IMG/VR virus record: IMGVR_UViG_3300017739_000145 | Location: 1 to 21,310 of that record | Origin: a virus | Strand: one strand, 5' to 3' | DNA length: 21,310 nucleotides | Part shown: piece after piece, positions 1 to 8,957 of the stretch | How positions within the stretch are numbered: position 1 is the stretch's first letter | How the letters are laid out: each line of letters opens with the position of its first letter | The notes under the pieces: generated by a model | Seen by the model: the letters and a program-made list of their open reading frames with translations, nothing else | Told to the model about the DNA's origin: nothing | Databases searched by the model: none | Translations under genes and position numbers: made by a program

Positions 1-895
1 AGATTACTTCACCTGTAGATCCTGAAATAAATGAAGGATTGGCTGAGTAGTTAAATTCGTTATTTCTAGCTCTTATAAAAACAAAATCAGAAGTTATATT
101 TTCTTGACTATTTAACTTAAAATTATCAGATCCAGAAATAGCAGTAAATAATTTACCATTATTTAAACATGGGGTATTTGAAGTATAAGCTGTTTTTAAA
201 TCAACCCCGCCATCACCAGATGTTAAATTTAAAGCAGCGGGATTCAATAATATAGTTCCTATATCGGGTAAAAATAAACCATAAGAACCCGAAACAGTCA
301 TTCCATTTGCTACAGCATTCGTGGGTGTAGCACTTGCTGCTATAGCACTTCCATCAGATCCAGATACAATTTGAAATACTCTTCCTGCTTCGTTAAAAGA
401 TATAGTATTAACATCTTTACTATTATCTGTTAATTTCAAAGTAAAATTCTCAGAACCACTATCTAATCTTAGATCTAAAGTACCGGGAAGTATGTTACCC
501 TTAAATTTAGATCTTTCAACACTAATAGCATAAACACTTTGAGTTATAGGAGTGGTTCCTCCAAAATTAAAAGTACTACTTTCATCTCCTAAAACTATAT
601 TTTGCCATTGACCAAATACCGTAGAAGTATATGATCTACCCTCAATACCAGCATCATATAATGTAGATCCGGACCCTGCAGAATCTCCAAAAGCAATGTT
701 AAATTGAACTTCTGCAGAAGCAGCAGTAGAATCTGCTTGAAATACATTTAAATAATAATTTCCACTAACCGAACCTGCTTGAACAGAAGAAGAGTGAAAA
801 GTAGTTAAAGTAGGAAGATTACCAGTCCAAGCTCCTGCAGTAATACTATCTGCACTCACTAAAAAATCTTCGGGATCAAATCTTTTAAATGACAT
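1..895 (-). CDS. Virion structural protein, 3' end cut off by window edge
   Basis: The start codon at 895-893 overlaps the stop of the upstream gene by one base (TAATG), so translation is probably coupled. 298 codons are visible and the frame is still open at base 1, so the C-terminus is missing. The protein begins MSFKRFDPEDFLVSADSITA and later carries FGQWQNIVLGDESSTFNF. I recall this type of N-terminus from uncharacterised structural proteins of marine T4-like phages, but I cannot search for it. The visible part is rich in Ser, Thr, Gly and Asn, has no signal peptide or membrane segment, and looks beta-rich, like tail or fibre proteins. It is the last visible gene of the baseplate block. 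Role in baseplate periphery or fibre attachment is inference. Confidence 0.75.
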   Translation of the reverse strand, partial: MSFKRFDPEDFLVSADSITAGAWTGNLPTLTTFHSSSVQAGSVSGNYYLNVFQADSTAASAEVQFNIAFGDSAGSGSTLYDAGIEGRSYTSTVFGQWQNIVLGDESSTFNFGGTTPITQSVYAISVERSKFKGNILPGTLDLRLDSGSENFTLKLTDNSKDVNTISFNEAGRVFQIVSGSDGSAIAASATPTNAVANGMTVSGSYGLFLPDIGTILLNPAALNLTSGDGGVDLKTAYTSNTPCLNNGKLFTAISGSDNFKLNSQENITSDFVFIRARNNEFNYSANPSFISGSTGEVI

Positions 896-1554
896 TATAC
901 GTTAGTTTTTGTAATTTTTAATGGGACTGTAATTCTAGCTCCACTATCTCGACCAACAATTTGAAGCGTAGTATTTAATTCTGTATTAGTACCAAATAAA
1001 GTATTAACTGTAGTAGCGGTTAAATTTAAAGTAGTACCAAGAACTGTTTTAGATACATTAGTTCCTAAAGTTTCCGTTTGGTTTAAAGCTGTAGCTTCTT
1101 CTGTTTGGATACCTACTCCATTAAAAGTATTTAACACTCTAACATCAGCAATAGTAGCAGTATACCCATTAGCTTCAAATACCTGATTAGAATTTAAATA
1201 GTTTAAAGTTTGAGGAGTAATAGATAATGAAGCTCCTTGTTTTAAAGTAATTTGAGAAAATCCAATATCCAATACTGGCATTTTAGCGGTTCCTCTGGGT
1301 AGGGTTACTAATTTGTATCTTAAATTTTGGGTAGTTTCAGGAAAAGCTTCTAATAAAGGCATATTTTCAATAGCCTGGCCATAAAAAGCACTTCCTGAAG
1401 GATGTGTTGGATTATATAAAGTATAATCGATTTCATCATCAGAAAGAGCAAATTGAGTGATTTTAAAAGAGCCATCACCTCGTGCCAAAAGTTCTCTGCC
1501 TTTTGTGGTTAGAATAGCATCTACTGTTACTACTGAATTGTTTAAATATCCCAT
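895..1554 (-). CDS. Conserved phage structural protein, 219 aa
   Basis: The N-terminal part (about residues 1-90) is the most distinctive: MGYLNNSVVTVDAILTTKGR, then a segment with ALSDDEIDYTLYNPTHPSGS and MPLLEAFPETTQNLRYKL. This pattern is familiar to me from structural proteins near the baseplate genes of marine T4-like phages; function is unknown. The rest is Thr/Asn-rich and likely beta-sandwich. There is no signal peptide or membrane helix. The start is supported by the paired ATTTATAAAC motif immediately upstream, and the next gene begins at its stop codon. It sits downstream of the large wedge protein, so a role in baseplate or fibre assembly is likely but inferred. Confidence 0.75.
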   Translation of the reverse strand: MGYLNNSVVTVDAILTTKGRELLARGDGSFKITQFALSDDEIDYTLYNPTHPSGSAFYGQAIENMPLLEAFPETTQNLRYKLVTLPRGTAKMPVLDIGFSQITLKQGASLSITPQTLNYLNSNQVFEANGYTATIADVRVLNTFNGVGIQTEEATALNQTETLGTNVSKTVLGTTLNLTATTVNTLFGTNTELNTTLQIVGRDSGARITVPLKITKTNV

Positions 1555-1582
1555 TGTTTATAAATATATGTTTATAAATATT
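1555..1582 (-). promoter_or_regulatory. Tandem pair of ATTTATAAAC motifs before the 219 aa gene
   Basis: Two consecutive 14-base units (plus strand TGTTTATAAATAT plus A or T) fill the gap directly upstream of the start at 1554. In the minus sense each reads ATATTTATAAAC, and the proximal one ends one base before the ATG. No TTG-like -33 element is visible upstream, as expected for a promoter read by a gp55-type sigma factor. Whether one or both copies are active is unknown. A translation-initiation role is the alternative. Confidence 0.5.
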
Positions 1583-1589
1583 ATTATTT

Positions 1590-3029
1590 TTAGTTTTCGT
1601 TGTCTGTTATTATACCCCTTTCTTTTAAATCAAGTAAAATAGTATCTAAATTATCTTTTAACTCCTTAGTAGGATACTCAGGGAGAATAACTCCATTAAA
1701 ATTCTGAGTATCTCCTACTGAAGCATCTTTTTTTACATCTAATATTATATAAGAAGGGTCGTTTGAATTTACTCTATGTAATACAAAATTACTTAAATTA
1801 ACAGAGCTAGGAACTAAAGCATTAAGCCTTAATTTTAATTTCCCATCTATATCCTGTTCAGGTTCAATTACTTCATATATAGTGTATTCTGTTTCTTTAT
1901 TGTATTCAAATCTAATTTTATCTCCTACCCGAACACTAAATGGAACTTGTATAGGAGAAAAATTAAACCCCGGTTCTACTTCATCTAAAACATTTTGAGA
2001 ATTTTGAGTATTTCCGTAATTAGTTGATAGTCCACGAGAAGCTGTTATATATAAATTATCTCCATTATTATTTGACCAAAAAGGAACATCAGATACAGGT
2101 GCAGTAGTTGAAGGACTTTGAAACGAACTTTTAAAATTTATAAATTCTAAAGTAACAGGATTATCTAAGGATATAGAAGCTGTAAAAGCTGAATTCCCTA
2201 GATTTGATTTAAATATTGGAGTTGAAAAATTTAATTCTTGTGTTCTTGGTTCTGTAGAAGAAATTCTTGCTCCCATAGTAAAAGCTTGTTGGCTATGCAC
2301 AAAACCATTCCTCATTAAACGTAAAGAACCTTGTATATCATTTTCCGTAGAATTATTAAACCTAACATAAAGCTCCATATCTACTCTTGAAATTTGGCTT
2401 GCTGCAGCACTTGCTAAAGAACCTACACTATATACCCCATCGGATACATTAACGGATGCAGGTGATTCTGGAGATGCAAAGACAGGATTATAACTTGTTA
2501 TAGTATTATCTCCTGAACTTAAACTAGCAGCTCCCTTATTTAACCAAAATAAAAATCTAGGAATATCATCGCTATTTAATTCACTATCAAAATTTAAAGC
2601 ATCTATACTAGCAGATGCATTAGAACCTGTTTGTGAATATAAAATAGGTTCTTGTCTTCCAATTGCCGTTATTTTTTGTTTACCTGTTAAAACCGTATTA
2701 AATGCTGTAGCAGCATCGTTTCTAACAATAGCATTTCTCCCAATTTCAAAATTTTGAAGAGTATCTAATAAAGCAAATGAACCCTGAGAAGGTTTACTGA
2801 TGTTTCCTTTTGAATCCACTAAATATGTAATAAAATAAGCAGTTTGATCTATAATTTCAGGCCCTGTCCCTCCTGCTGATTGGAACACTATAAAGTATTC
2901 TTGATTTTTTTCTGCTACAGGTAATCCCCCTAAGGCTCCATTTACAGGGCCTAAAAAATTATTCAATTGTTGTTGTTCAATTGAAGTATCTATTTGGGTT
3001 TGGGGGTTACTTGGTGGTGGTCCTGCCAT
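1590..3029 (-). CDS. Probable baseplate or tail structural protein, 479 aa
   Basis: I do not recognise a named family. The N-terminus is Pro/Gln-rich (MAGPPPSNPQTQIDTSIEQQ), followed by a segment with LGGLPVAEKNQEYFIVFQSA and a globular region near residues 60-120. The remainder is Ser/Asn/Thr-rich and predicted beta. Residues about 360-420 contain alternating hydrophobic stretches (VPFSVRVGDKIRFEYNKETE) resembling a small beta-barrel. No lysozyme, protease or membrane signature is visible. It lies 5 bases downstream of the 1474-residue wedge protein and surely shares its mRNA. By position it is a baseplate periphery or fibre-connector component (inference). Confidence 0.7.
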   Translation of the reverse strand: MAGPPPSNPQTQIDTSIEQQQLNNFLGPVNGALGGLPVAEKNQEYFIVFQSAGGTGPEIIDQTAYFITYLVDSKGNISKPSQGSFALLDTLQNFEIGRNAIVRNDAATAFNTVLTGKQKITAIGRQEPILYSQTGSNASASIDALNFDSELNSDDIPRFLFWLNKGAASLSSGDNTITSYNPVFASPESPASVNVSDGVYSVGSLASAAASQISRVDMELYVRFNNSTENDIQGSLRLMRNGFVHSQQAFTMGARISSTEPRTQELNFSTPIFKSNLGNSAFTASISLDNPVTLEFINFKSSFQSPSTTAPVSDVPFWSNNNGDNLYITASRGLSTNYGNTQNSQNVLDEVEPGFNFSPIQVPFSVRVGDKIRFEYNKETEYTIYEVIEPEQDIDGKLKLRLNALVPSSVNLSNFVLHRVNSNDPSYIILDVKKDASVGDTQNFNGVILPEYPTKELKDNLDTILLDLKERGIITDNEN

Positions 3030-3034
3030 TTTTA

Positions 3035-6000
3035 TTACTGATTAAAATCTATTGAACTATTTCTACTTCCGTTATACCTACCATTAGTCCATCCTGTTTG
3101 TGTATAATTTGAATCTGGGGTGGTTGCTAATTGTGCATTATTACTAATAAGAAGATCAAAATTAGTAGGTAATATAACTCCTGTTGAGTAATCTACATCT
3201 TGGTATATGCTTGAAGGCCTTGGGTCTATAGCATTATTAAATATGGGATTAGCATAATTATTTGCTTCTAATTGTAAAGTTGAAGGATCTACTATAAGTT
3301 TAAAATCCATATCACTTATGAAATATCCTCCCGCAGGAGCTGCATTAAAAGCATTAAATAATGCAGCTATTAAGGATGATGGATTTGTGCTAGGGATATA
3401 ATCCAAAATACTAAACACATACCACTTAATGCTAGGATCAGAATCACTTGTTATTATATTCTTAGTCGAAATTACAAATTGATGAATCATCCCATCATCA
3501 ATTCCCCCTGCGGGTGCGGGAGCGACGCCAATATTTATTTGGCGAAGACTTATAGTATCCCCATAATTAAGAAGATTAAAATAAGCAGTGTTATCATCTC
3601 CATTACTATCTTTATTTCTGAATACTAGTTGTTCTGGGATTGAGTTAGGATTCCTAACTTCACCATCAGATTCATTTACTACAAAATAGGGCCAAAATAT
3701 TTGGAAAAATCCATTATTAGCTATCTGCCCAGTATCGCTACTATCCATAGGAGTAAAAGTACTAGCACGGTCAAATCCTCTTACTGTTGTATAAGGTCCT
3801 TCACTTTCCTCTATATTAATGATTGGGAGGGGGAGCATTAACTCACCATTAGTTACAGTATGTTCACTACCACTAAATTCTCCATTATAAAATTCATCTT
3901 GTGTAGATTGACTTATTATTTGGGGACCCACAGGAGTATCTACCCCATATGCCCAACTTTGAGTAACAAAAGGAGCAATTTGATTTATAAACCCTTGGGA
4001 TTGACCTTCGGGATTACTACCCAACACATTTAATTCACTAAATACCCCACCAGTTCCTCCACTAATGAATGCTGATTCTATAGATCCCGTATAATCGTGT
4101 CTAGAAGTTTCTACTTGAGTAGGTCGTTGTTTATTTCTTTCTAGTAAGTGTTGTTTAATTACAACTCCTGATGCTAATCCTGAATTTGCTGGTACAAAAT
4201 CTTGTACCATTTTAAATAAAGAATTATCAAAATATTTAATTAATCTTATATAATCTTTCCAATCATAAGATTTATAGTATTTTTCAAAATAAGAATCTCG
4301 TATTTGATCCAATCCAGAATATGAATAATGCGATTCGGACACTTGACGGGGATCTCCAATATATTCCCCTATATTAAAGTATCCTAACGTAGAATTTATA
4401 TCGTCATTAATTTCATTTTGAGGAGAAAATGCAACCTCGACATAATTTATATCTTTAGTATAATTCCTTTCAGAGGGATAGTTTTGTTGAACACTTCTAT
4501 AAGGAGATAAAGTATCACCTGTTGCGATAGAAACATTAGAAGATTTTATTTTTTCAGATACTCTATTTTTAACACCAGAGGCAGGTTGATCAAAATAGTA
4601 AAATTCAGTATCTCCTACTAAATGAGATCCTAAAGGTTGACCTGCATCGTAATTTATAATTCTATAAGTACTATTATCTCCGAATGAATGACTTACTAAT
4701 AAATCTGAGCTAGCGGATATAGCAGGATGTACTGAAGTCAAGAAATGAGTACTTGTACTATAGAGAGGTAAGCTAAAAGGTAAACTTACTGGTAATCCTG
4801 TAGAAGGATTTATGACACTATTAAGTAAAGGAAGATTAAAGGGTAAACTAGTAGGTAACCCATCTCCAACATTAAAAATTAAAGGTGGTATAAATAAACT
4901 ACTACTAACTCCTATCAATTCATTACCTAAGGGGGCTCTAAATGAAATGCTATTAAAAGAAGAATTAGATCCTGTTAATGCTATAGATTCTAATGAAGTA
5001 GGATTCATTATATAATCTTTTGTTATAGTATTAACGGAATCCTCTGTTCCATCAAAATTAGTAATATGGTATCTTATTTCTTGGTAATATCCCTTAAATA
5101 AAGTAGTATCTACATTATAAGCAGAATCTAAAATAACATCATTACTAAACCTAACACTTCCTGTAGGATTCCAATAGTTATTTCGTTCGCTTATCGGAAG
5201 AACCCCAGTAGAGGCAGAATCAAAATATCCAATTTTCCATCCATCTTGTCCATTATATATTTTTTGTCCTGCTCTTAAATTATAATCAAATCTTCCTTTT
5301 ATTAAACTAACTCCCCACCAATCCCCATTATAAAAAGGTAAATTGATAGAAGCAGTATAACTAGCAGCAGGATTTCCTATTTGGAAAGTTAAAGTACCGT
5401 ATTCCGCACTTTGACTTTGAATTGATCCTGAATAAGAACCACTGGTTAAGGTTCCTGATCCTGTGTGTTCTAGCCTTATATGAAAATCGGGGAATTCTTT
5501 ATTCCCAGAATCTTTAACTAAAAGAGCTTGAGTTTGAGAATCTCTATAACCATCAGTTTTAAATCTGAAAAATATAGCTTGGGGTGTGTTTCCATTACTC
5601 CCCCCATCTCCCATTTGGAATAATGAACCGGTCCAAGGTACTACTACTTGATCTACAGCATTGGCATATAATGAATAGTTAAACCTGTTATGGGTATAAT
5701 CATAATCATTAGTATTATTTTTATCCTTACCCCCAAATTCGGATATTCTTAAAATTGTATCAGGAATACCAAAACAATTAACTAAAGCCCTTAAACCTTC
5801 AACTGTACCTTTTTTCTTAAGAAGATAAGGTAAGTTATGATACAAACGTTTATATGTTTCTTTATTAAAGTCATCTAAAGGAATAGCACTATTAGCAACA
5901 GCCACATATTCATTTATAACCTCAGAACCTGTAGGGGGTAAAATACCTCCATTAGGATTATATCCTATAATGGCAGAATATAATTCATCAGAAGAAAAAT

Positions 6001-7459
6001 TATTTTGATATAGTTTTAATCCAGCATCCCTTAGTGCATCTGCAACTAAATCTTTTGATATACCATGATCTAATCTATTATCAGCATTATTTTTTTCTGT
6101 TATAATATTAATATAAGAATATAATATATCAAAATGTTGTCCTATCATATTTAAGAACAATTCATACCCTGTGTTAGCAGGATCTTCTCTTAAATAAGTA
6201 GGAACAGTGTTAAATAAATTATCTTGATTTTCATTATCATACACTGAGGCTGTAAGTAACCTACCTCCATAATAAGGAGAGGATTCATTTGCACTTCCTA
6301 ACCAATTTAATACTTCTCCACTACCTGTAGATTGTAAAGTATAGGGTTGAGATGGATTAGATTTAGGATAAGCTAAAGTTCCCGAGGTGTAGTAAAGGTA
6401 ATTTTCATACCCATCAAAATTTTTAATAATATCCGTTATCTGGGATTCTAAGGATGCTTTAGAAGCAGATACAGAAGGTGAAAATGAAGTGATAGTATTT
6501 AGATTATTTAAATCATTATTAAACGCTTCAAGTTGACCTATTTTATAATAGAAATTTAATAATCTTTGTTCTGCAGAACTAAACTGAATAAAATTACCAA
6601 ACTCAGTATAATTAATATTAACTGTTATACCTTTTTGGTTTAAAAAATTTTCTAATTCATTATATGAAGAAGTTATTTGATTAATTCCTATTAATGAATT
6701 ATAGTCTTGTTCAATTGTTGAATTATTAACTTGGTCCGAGAGTTGGTAGCTAAAGTTAGGTCCTTTTATATACTCTACGTCTCCTTCAATTTGAATAGGT
6801 TTAGGAGGTAAATTTATATTAAACCCAACAGTCTCTGCTGTTTCAAATACTACTTCGAGTTGAGTATTTACCTCTATATTAGAAGGAAGGGGTTGATATA
6901 ATTTTAAAAGAATAGTATTGGGAACAGATGCAACGTCTACTAAAATATTGTTAGTAATGTAATAAGAATCATTTATTTCTATATAAAAATCTTTAAATGC
7001 ATCACCTTCAAGTAAAGATTGAAATTCTTGTACTAAAGAATTAATTTCTTTATTAGAAACATTATTAACCGATAATCTTAATTCAGTTCTACTAGGAGAA
7101 ATTTCTTGTAAGAAAAATTTATATTGATCTGATTTTAAAGCTGTTCTGTAAAAATTATAATAAACATTATAAACTCCTGTTGAATAACCAGAATTTTCTA
7201 TATCTTGAGTAGGATAAACTACAACAGAAGAAATTTGATCTTCGTTAATAGTATTTTTATAATTTCTAATATTAAAATTAGAAACTTTTTCACTCACTAA
7301 TAATTCTCCTGTAATGGTCTCTACAGAAAAAATTACTTTATCTGTAACAGGGTTAAATTCTGAAGTAGAATCTACCACTGGTATAAGAGCTTCTTGAGAA
7401 GAATTATACTCCTGTTGAGTTGCTCCCTCAGGATTATTTAGTGGTGTTATTGTTATCAT
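3035..7459 (-). CDS. Very large baseplate wedge/tail protein with lectin-like domain (possible gp7 counterpart), 1474 aa
   Basis: Visible parts in order: a beta-rich N-terminal third; residues about 420-455 with TYLREDPANTGYELFLNMIG and following helices; residues about 545-578 with LLKKKGTVEGLRALVNCFGI then PDTILRISEFGG, a pattern I associate with phage tail/baseplate proteins; and residues about 605-800, a jelly-roll, concanavalin/LamG-like segment (VVVPWTGSLFQ, FFRFKTDG, YNGDWWGVSLIKG). Two 12-residue Leu/Pro repeats follow at 867-878 and 888-899, then a long Ser/Asn-rich C-terminal part. T4 gp7, the largest wedge protein, has 1032 residues and its gene follows gene 6; here two genes intervene. 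gp7 equivalence is therefore an inference from size and place. The start overlaps the upstream gene by 26 bases. Confidence 0.7.
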   Translation of the reverse strand: MITITPLNNPEGATQQEYNSSQEALIPVVDSTSEFNPVTDKVIFSVETITGELLVSEKVSNFNIRNYKNTINEDQISSVVVYPTQDIENSGYSTGVYNVYYNFYRTALKSDQYKFFLQEISPSRTELRLSVNNVSNKEINSLVQEFQSLLEGDAFKDFYIEINDSYYITNNILVDVASVPNTILLKLYQPLPSNIEVNTQLEVVFETAETVGFNINLPPKPIQIEGDVEYIKGPNFSYQLSDQVNNSTIEQDYNSLIGINQITSSYNELENFLNQKGITVNINYTEFGNFIQFSSAEQRLLNFYYKIGQLEAFNNDLNNLNTITSFSPSVSASKASLESQITDIIKNFDGYENYLYYTSGTLAYPKSNPSQPYTLQSTGSGEVLNWLGSANESSPYYGGRLLTASVYDNENQDNLFNTVPTYLREDPANTGYELFLNMIGQHFDILYSYINIITEKNNADNRLDHGISKDLVADALRDAGLKLYQNNFSSDELYSAIIGYNPNGGILPPTGSEVINEYVAVANSAIPLDDFNKETYKRLYHNLPYLLKKKGTVEGLRALVNCFGIPDTILRISEFGGKDKNNTNDYDYTHNRFNYSLYANAVDQVVVPWTGSLFQMGDGGSNGNTPQAIFFRFKTDGYRDSQTQALLVKDSGNKEFPDFHIRLEHTGSGTLTSGSYSGSIQSQSAEYGTLTFQIGNPAASYTASINLPFYNGDWWGVSLIKGRFDYNLRAGQKIYNGQDGWKIGYFDSASTGVLPISERNNYWNPTGSVRFSNDVILDSAYNVDTTLFKGYYQEIRYHITNFDGTEDSVNTITKDYIMNPTSLESIALTGSNSSFNSISFRAPLGNELIGVSSSLFIPPLIFNVGDGLPTSLPFNLPLLNSVINPSTGLPVSLPFSLPLYSTSTHFLTSVHPAISASSDLLVSHSFGDNSTYRIINYDAGQPLGSHLVGDTEFYYFDQPASGVKNRVSEKIKSSNVSIATGDTLSPYRSVQQNYPSERNYTKDINYVEVAFSPQNEINDDINSTLGYFNIGEYIGDPRQVSESHYSYSGLDQIRDSYFEKYYKSYDWKDYIRLIKYFDNSLFKMVQDFVPANSGLASGVVIKQHLLERNKQRPTQVETSRHDYTGSIESAFISGGTGGVFSELNVLGSNPEGQSQGFINQIAPFVTQSWAYGVDTPVGPQIISQSTQDEFYNGEFSGSEHTVTNGELMLPLPIINIEESEGPYTTVRGFDRASTFTPMDSSDTGQIANNGFFQIFWPYFVVNESDGEVRNPNSIPEQLVFRNKDSNGDDNTAYFNLLNYGDTISLRQINIGVAPAPAGGIDDGMIHQFVISTKNIITSDSDPSIKWYVFSILDYIPSTNPSSLIAALFNAFNAAPAGGYFISDMDFKLIVDPSTLQLEANNYANPIFNNAIDPRPSSIYQDVDYSTGVILPTNFDLLISNNAQLATTPDSNYTQTGWTNGRYNGSRNSSIDFNQ
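4763..4861 (-). repeat. In-frame 36-base repeat, period 63, inside the large wedge gene
   Basis: Two copies at 4826-4861 and 4763-4798 encode GLPTSLPFNLPL and GLPVSLPFSLPL. The peptide copies differ at two of twelve positions and are spaced 21 codons apart. The alternating Leu/Pro pattern differs from the rest of the protein and could be an extended linker between the lectin-like domain and the C-terminal part. Confidence 0.7.
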
Positions 7460-7823
7460 CTGTTGGTAGGGTTAAATCTACTATATTTTGTTGTAAGACT
7501 AAATTTTCTTCTCTTAATGAAGTAATTTCATCTAATAAAGCTTGTACATCATCTGTAATAATTTGTGATCCCACGTAATTAGTACTTTGTTTTATAAGAT
7601 ATTCATGGGAATTAATTTCCCCCTCTTTAGGAATTTCATAAAATAATTCATTATATGATTCAAAAAACTCTTCAACCGTAACCGAAGTCACCTCTTCAGG
7701 GACAGGAGGAACCAATTCAGTAAATTCAGTATTAATAGTATTGAGGTAAGCAGACTTATCATAAAGTTTTTTACTCAAACTTAATTCATTTCCCGAATTA
7801 TATGTTTTTAACTGATTATCCAT
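7434..7823 (-). CDS. Small coiled-coil protein in baseplate operon, 129 aa
   Basis: No family recognised. The acidic protein has a central segment rich in Glu and Pro (VPPVPEEVTSVTVEEFFESY) and, at about residues 92-118, a heptad-like helix (DDVQALLDEITSLREENLVL) that should form a short coiled coil. The last residues are Asp/Asn/Thr. It overlaps the upstream 377-residue gene by 8 bases and the downstream 1474-residue gene by 26 bases, which argues for coupled translation of three proteins of one substructure. Candidate roles are a wedge connector or an assembly factor for its giant neighbour, on position alone. Confidence 0.65.
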   Translation of the reverse strand: MDNQLKTYNSGNELSLSKKLYDKSAYLNTINTEFTELVPPVPEEVTSVTVEEFFESYNELFYEIPKEGEINSHEYLIKQSTNYVGSQIITDDVQALLDEITSLREENLVLQQNIVDLTLPTDDNNNTTK

Positions 7824-8949
7824 TTATTACTTTAAAATAGTATTTATCATCTAATACTAGGGTTTCTCCTCCAATATTAACTTTTAATAGAATTTGATAA
7901 TATCTCTCAGGCTCTAACCCGTTCATATATAAAGTAAAGAAACTACTTTCATTATCAGCACTAATTTTAGTATAGGTAGTATCAAAATCAATTACAAATT
8001 CATTAGTATCTAAATCTTTAACAGCATAAAAAGAAGCTGTAGGGAGATAAAAATTTGTAGTGTAAATAGAAGCTGTTTGGAAAACCCTTTCAGGGAATTG
8101 AGGGCGAGAATTAATTCTAATTTTTTCAACACTATCTCGTCTATAGGTTTTTCCATTATTATCTAAGGAAGCAACCATACGAGAAGTATCTATAATAGTA
8201 TTAGTAGAAGATCCTGTATTAAACACAAAATCATCAAATTTAAATTCAAGTTGTGGTGGGTATATAGTATGAGTATCTATAGAAAAATACTTTACAGTAG
8301 TAACATAATTTTGATCATATCTAAATTCATCAGAATCAGACTGTTTAATTAAAAAACCATCATTAGTAAACCCTCCTAAACTATTAGAAGCACTATACCA
8401 AGTTAGTATTGTATTAGTAACATCTACATTTAAATCTTTATCATTGGCATAACTTAATACTTGAGATTGGTTAACATCTAAAGCTAAAGCTGATCCTGTA
8501 TACCAATTTCCCCCTCCTTCATTAGAACCGCTATAAGAAGCAGTAACATATGCTGAAAAGCTACTAGTAACCCATGCTCCTTCATCTTCACTTAATCTGT
8601 AAGTCCAAGATACTCCATTTTTTACTTGGGGTTTAACAGAATATCTTCCTGTCCCCATATTCCAGGATCCCGATACTGGAAAGATTTCTAGAGTAGTATC
8701 GGTATTAATTCCTGTTACATTGGCAATATAATTTCTTAAATTAACTTGAAAATTAGCAGTACCAATTTTATTATCTACAATATCTTCAATTTCTGTTTGA
8801 GAAAATTTAATTAAATATCTACTTACCTCAGGTGAAATAGAATTGTAAAAAGTAGATGCTTCTATAATTTCATCTAATCCCGTATTCATAGAAGGGAACT
8901 CAGAATATATAGTTGAATCTTTTTCAGGAAAAATTTTGTATACTGCCAT
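7816..8949 (-). CDS. Virion protein with DNRLRE/carbohydrate-binding-like N-terminus, 377 aa
   Basis: The N-terminus MAVYKIFPEKDSTIYSEFPS followed by MNTGLDEI matches the pattern of DNRLRE-type beta-sandwich modules (Asp-x-Thr-Ile near the start, then Asn and Gly), and a Trp-centred strand follows (SGSWNMGTGRYSVK, SWTYR). Middle and C-terminal regions are Ser/Thr/Asn-rich and beta, with repeated TASYSGSN-like turns. No catalytic motif is visible. It lies between the gp6-like and gp7-like genes, so it may be a wedge surface or fibre-base protein that binds glycans. The adhesin reading is family-level inference; the virion assignment rests on the operon. Start is 8 bases after the gp6-like stop, with no Shine-Dalgarno sequence. 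Confidence 0.7.
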   Translation of the reverse strand: MAVYKIFPEKDSTIYSEFPSMNTGLDEIIEASTFYNSISPEVSRYLIKFSQTEIEDIVDNKIGTANFQVNLRNYIANVTGINTDTTLEIFPVSGSWNMGTGRYSVKPQVKNGVSWTYRLSEDEGAWVTSSFSAYVTASYSGSNEGGGNWYTGSALALDVNQSQVLSYANDKDLNVDVTNTILTWYSASNSLGGFTNDGFLIKQSDSDEFRYDQNYVTTVKYFSIDTHTIYPPQLEFKFDDFVFNTGSSTNTIIDTSRMVASLDNNGKTYRRDSVEKIRINSRPQFPERVFQTASIYTTNFYLPTASFYAVKDLDTNEFVIDFDTTYTKISADNESSFFTLYMNGLEPERYYQILLKVNIGGETLVLDDKYYFKVING

Positions 8950-8957
8950 AATTTATA

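Noticed and set aside
4889-4896. TATAAATA on the plus strand inside the large wedge gene as a promoter
   Set aside because: It is internal to a coding region, points against the gene, and such 8-mers are expected by chance in this AT-rich DNA.
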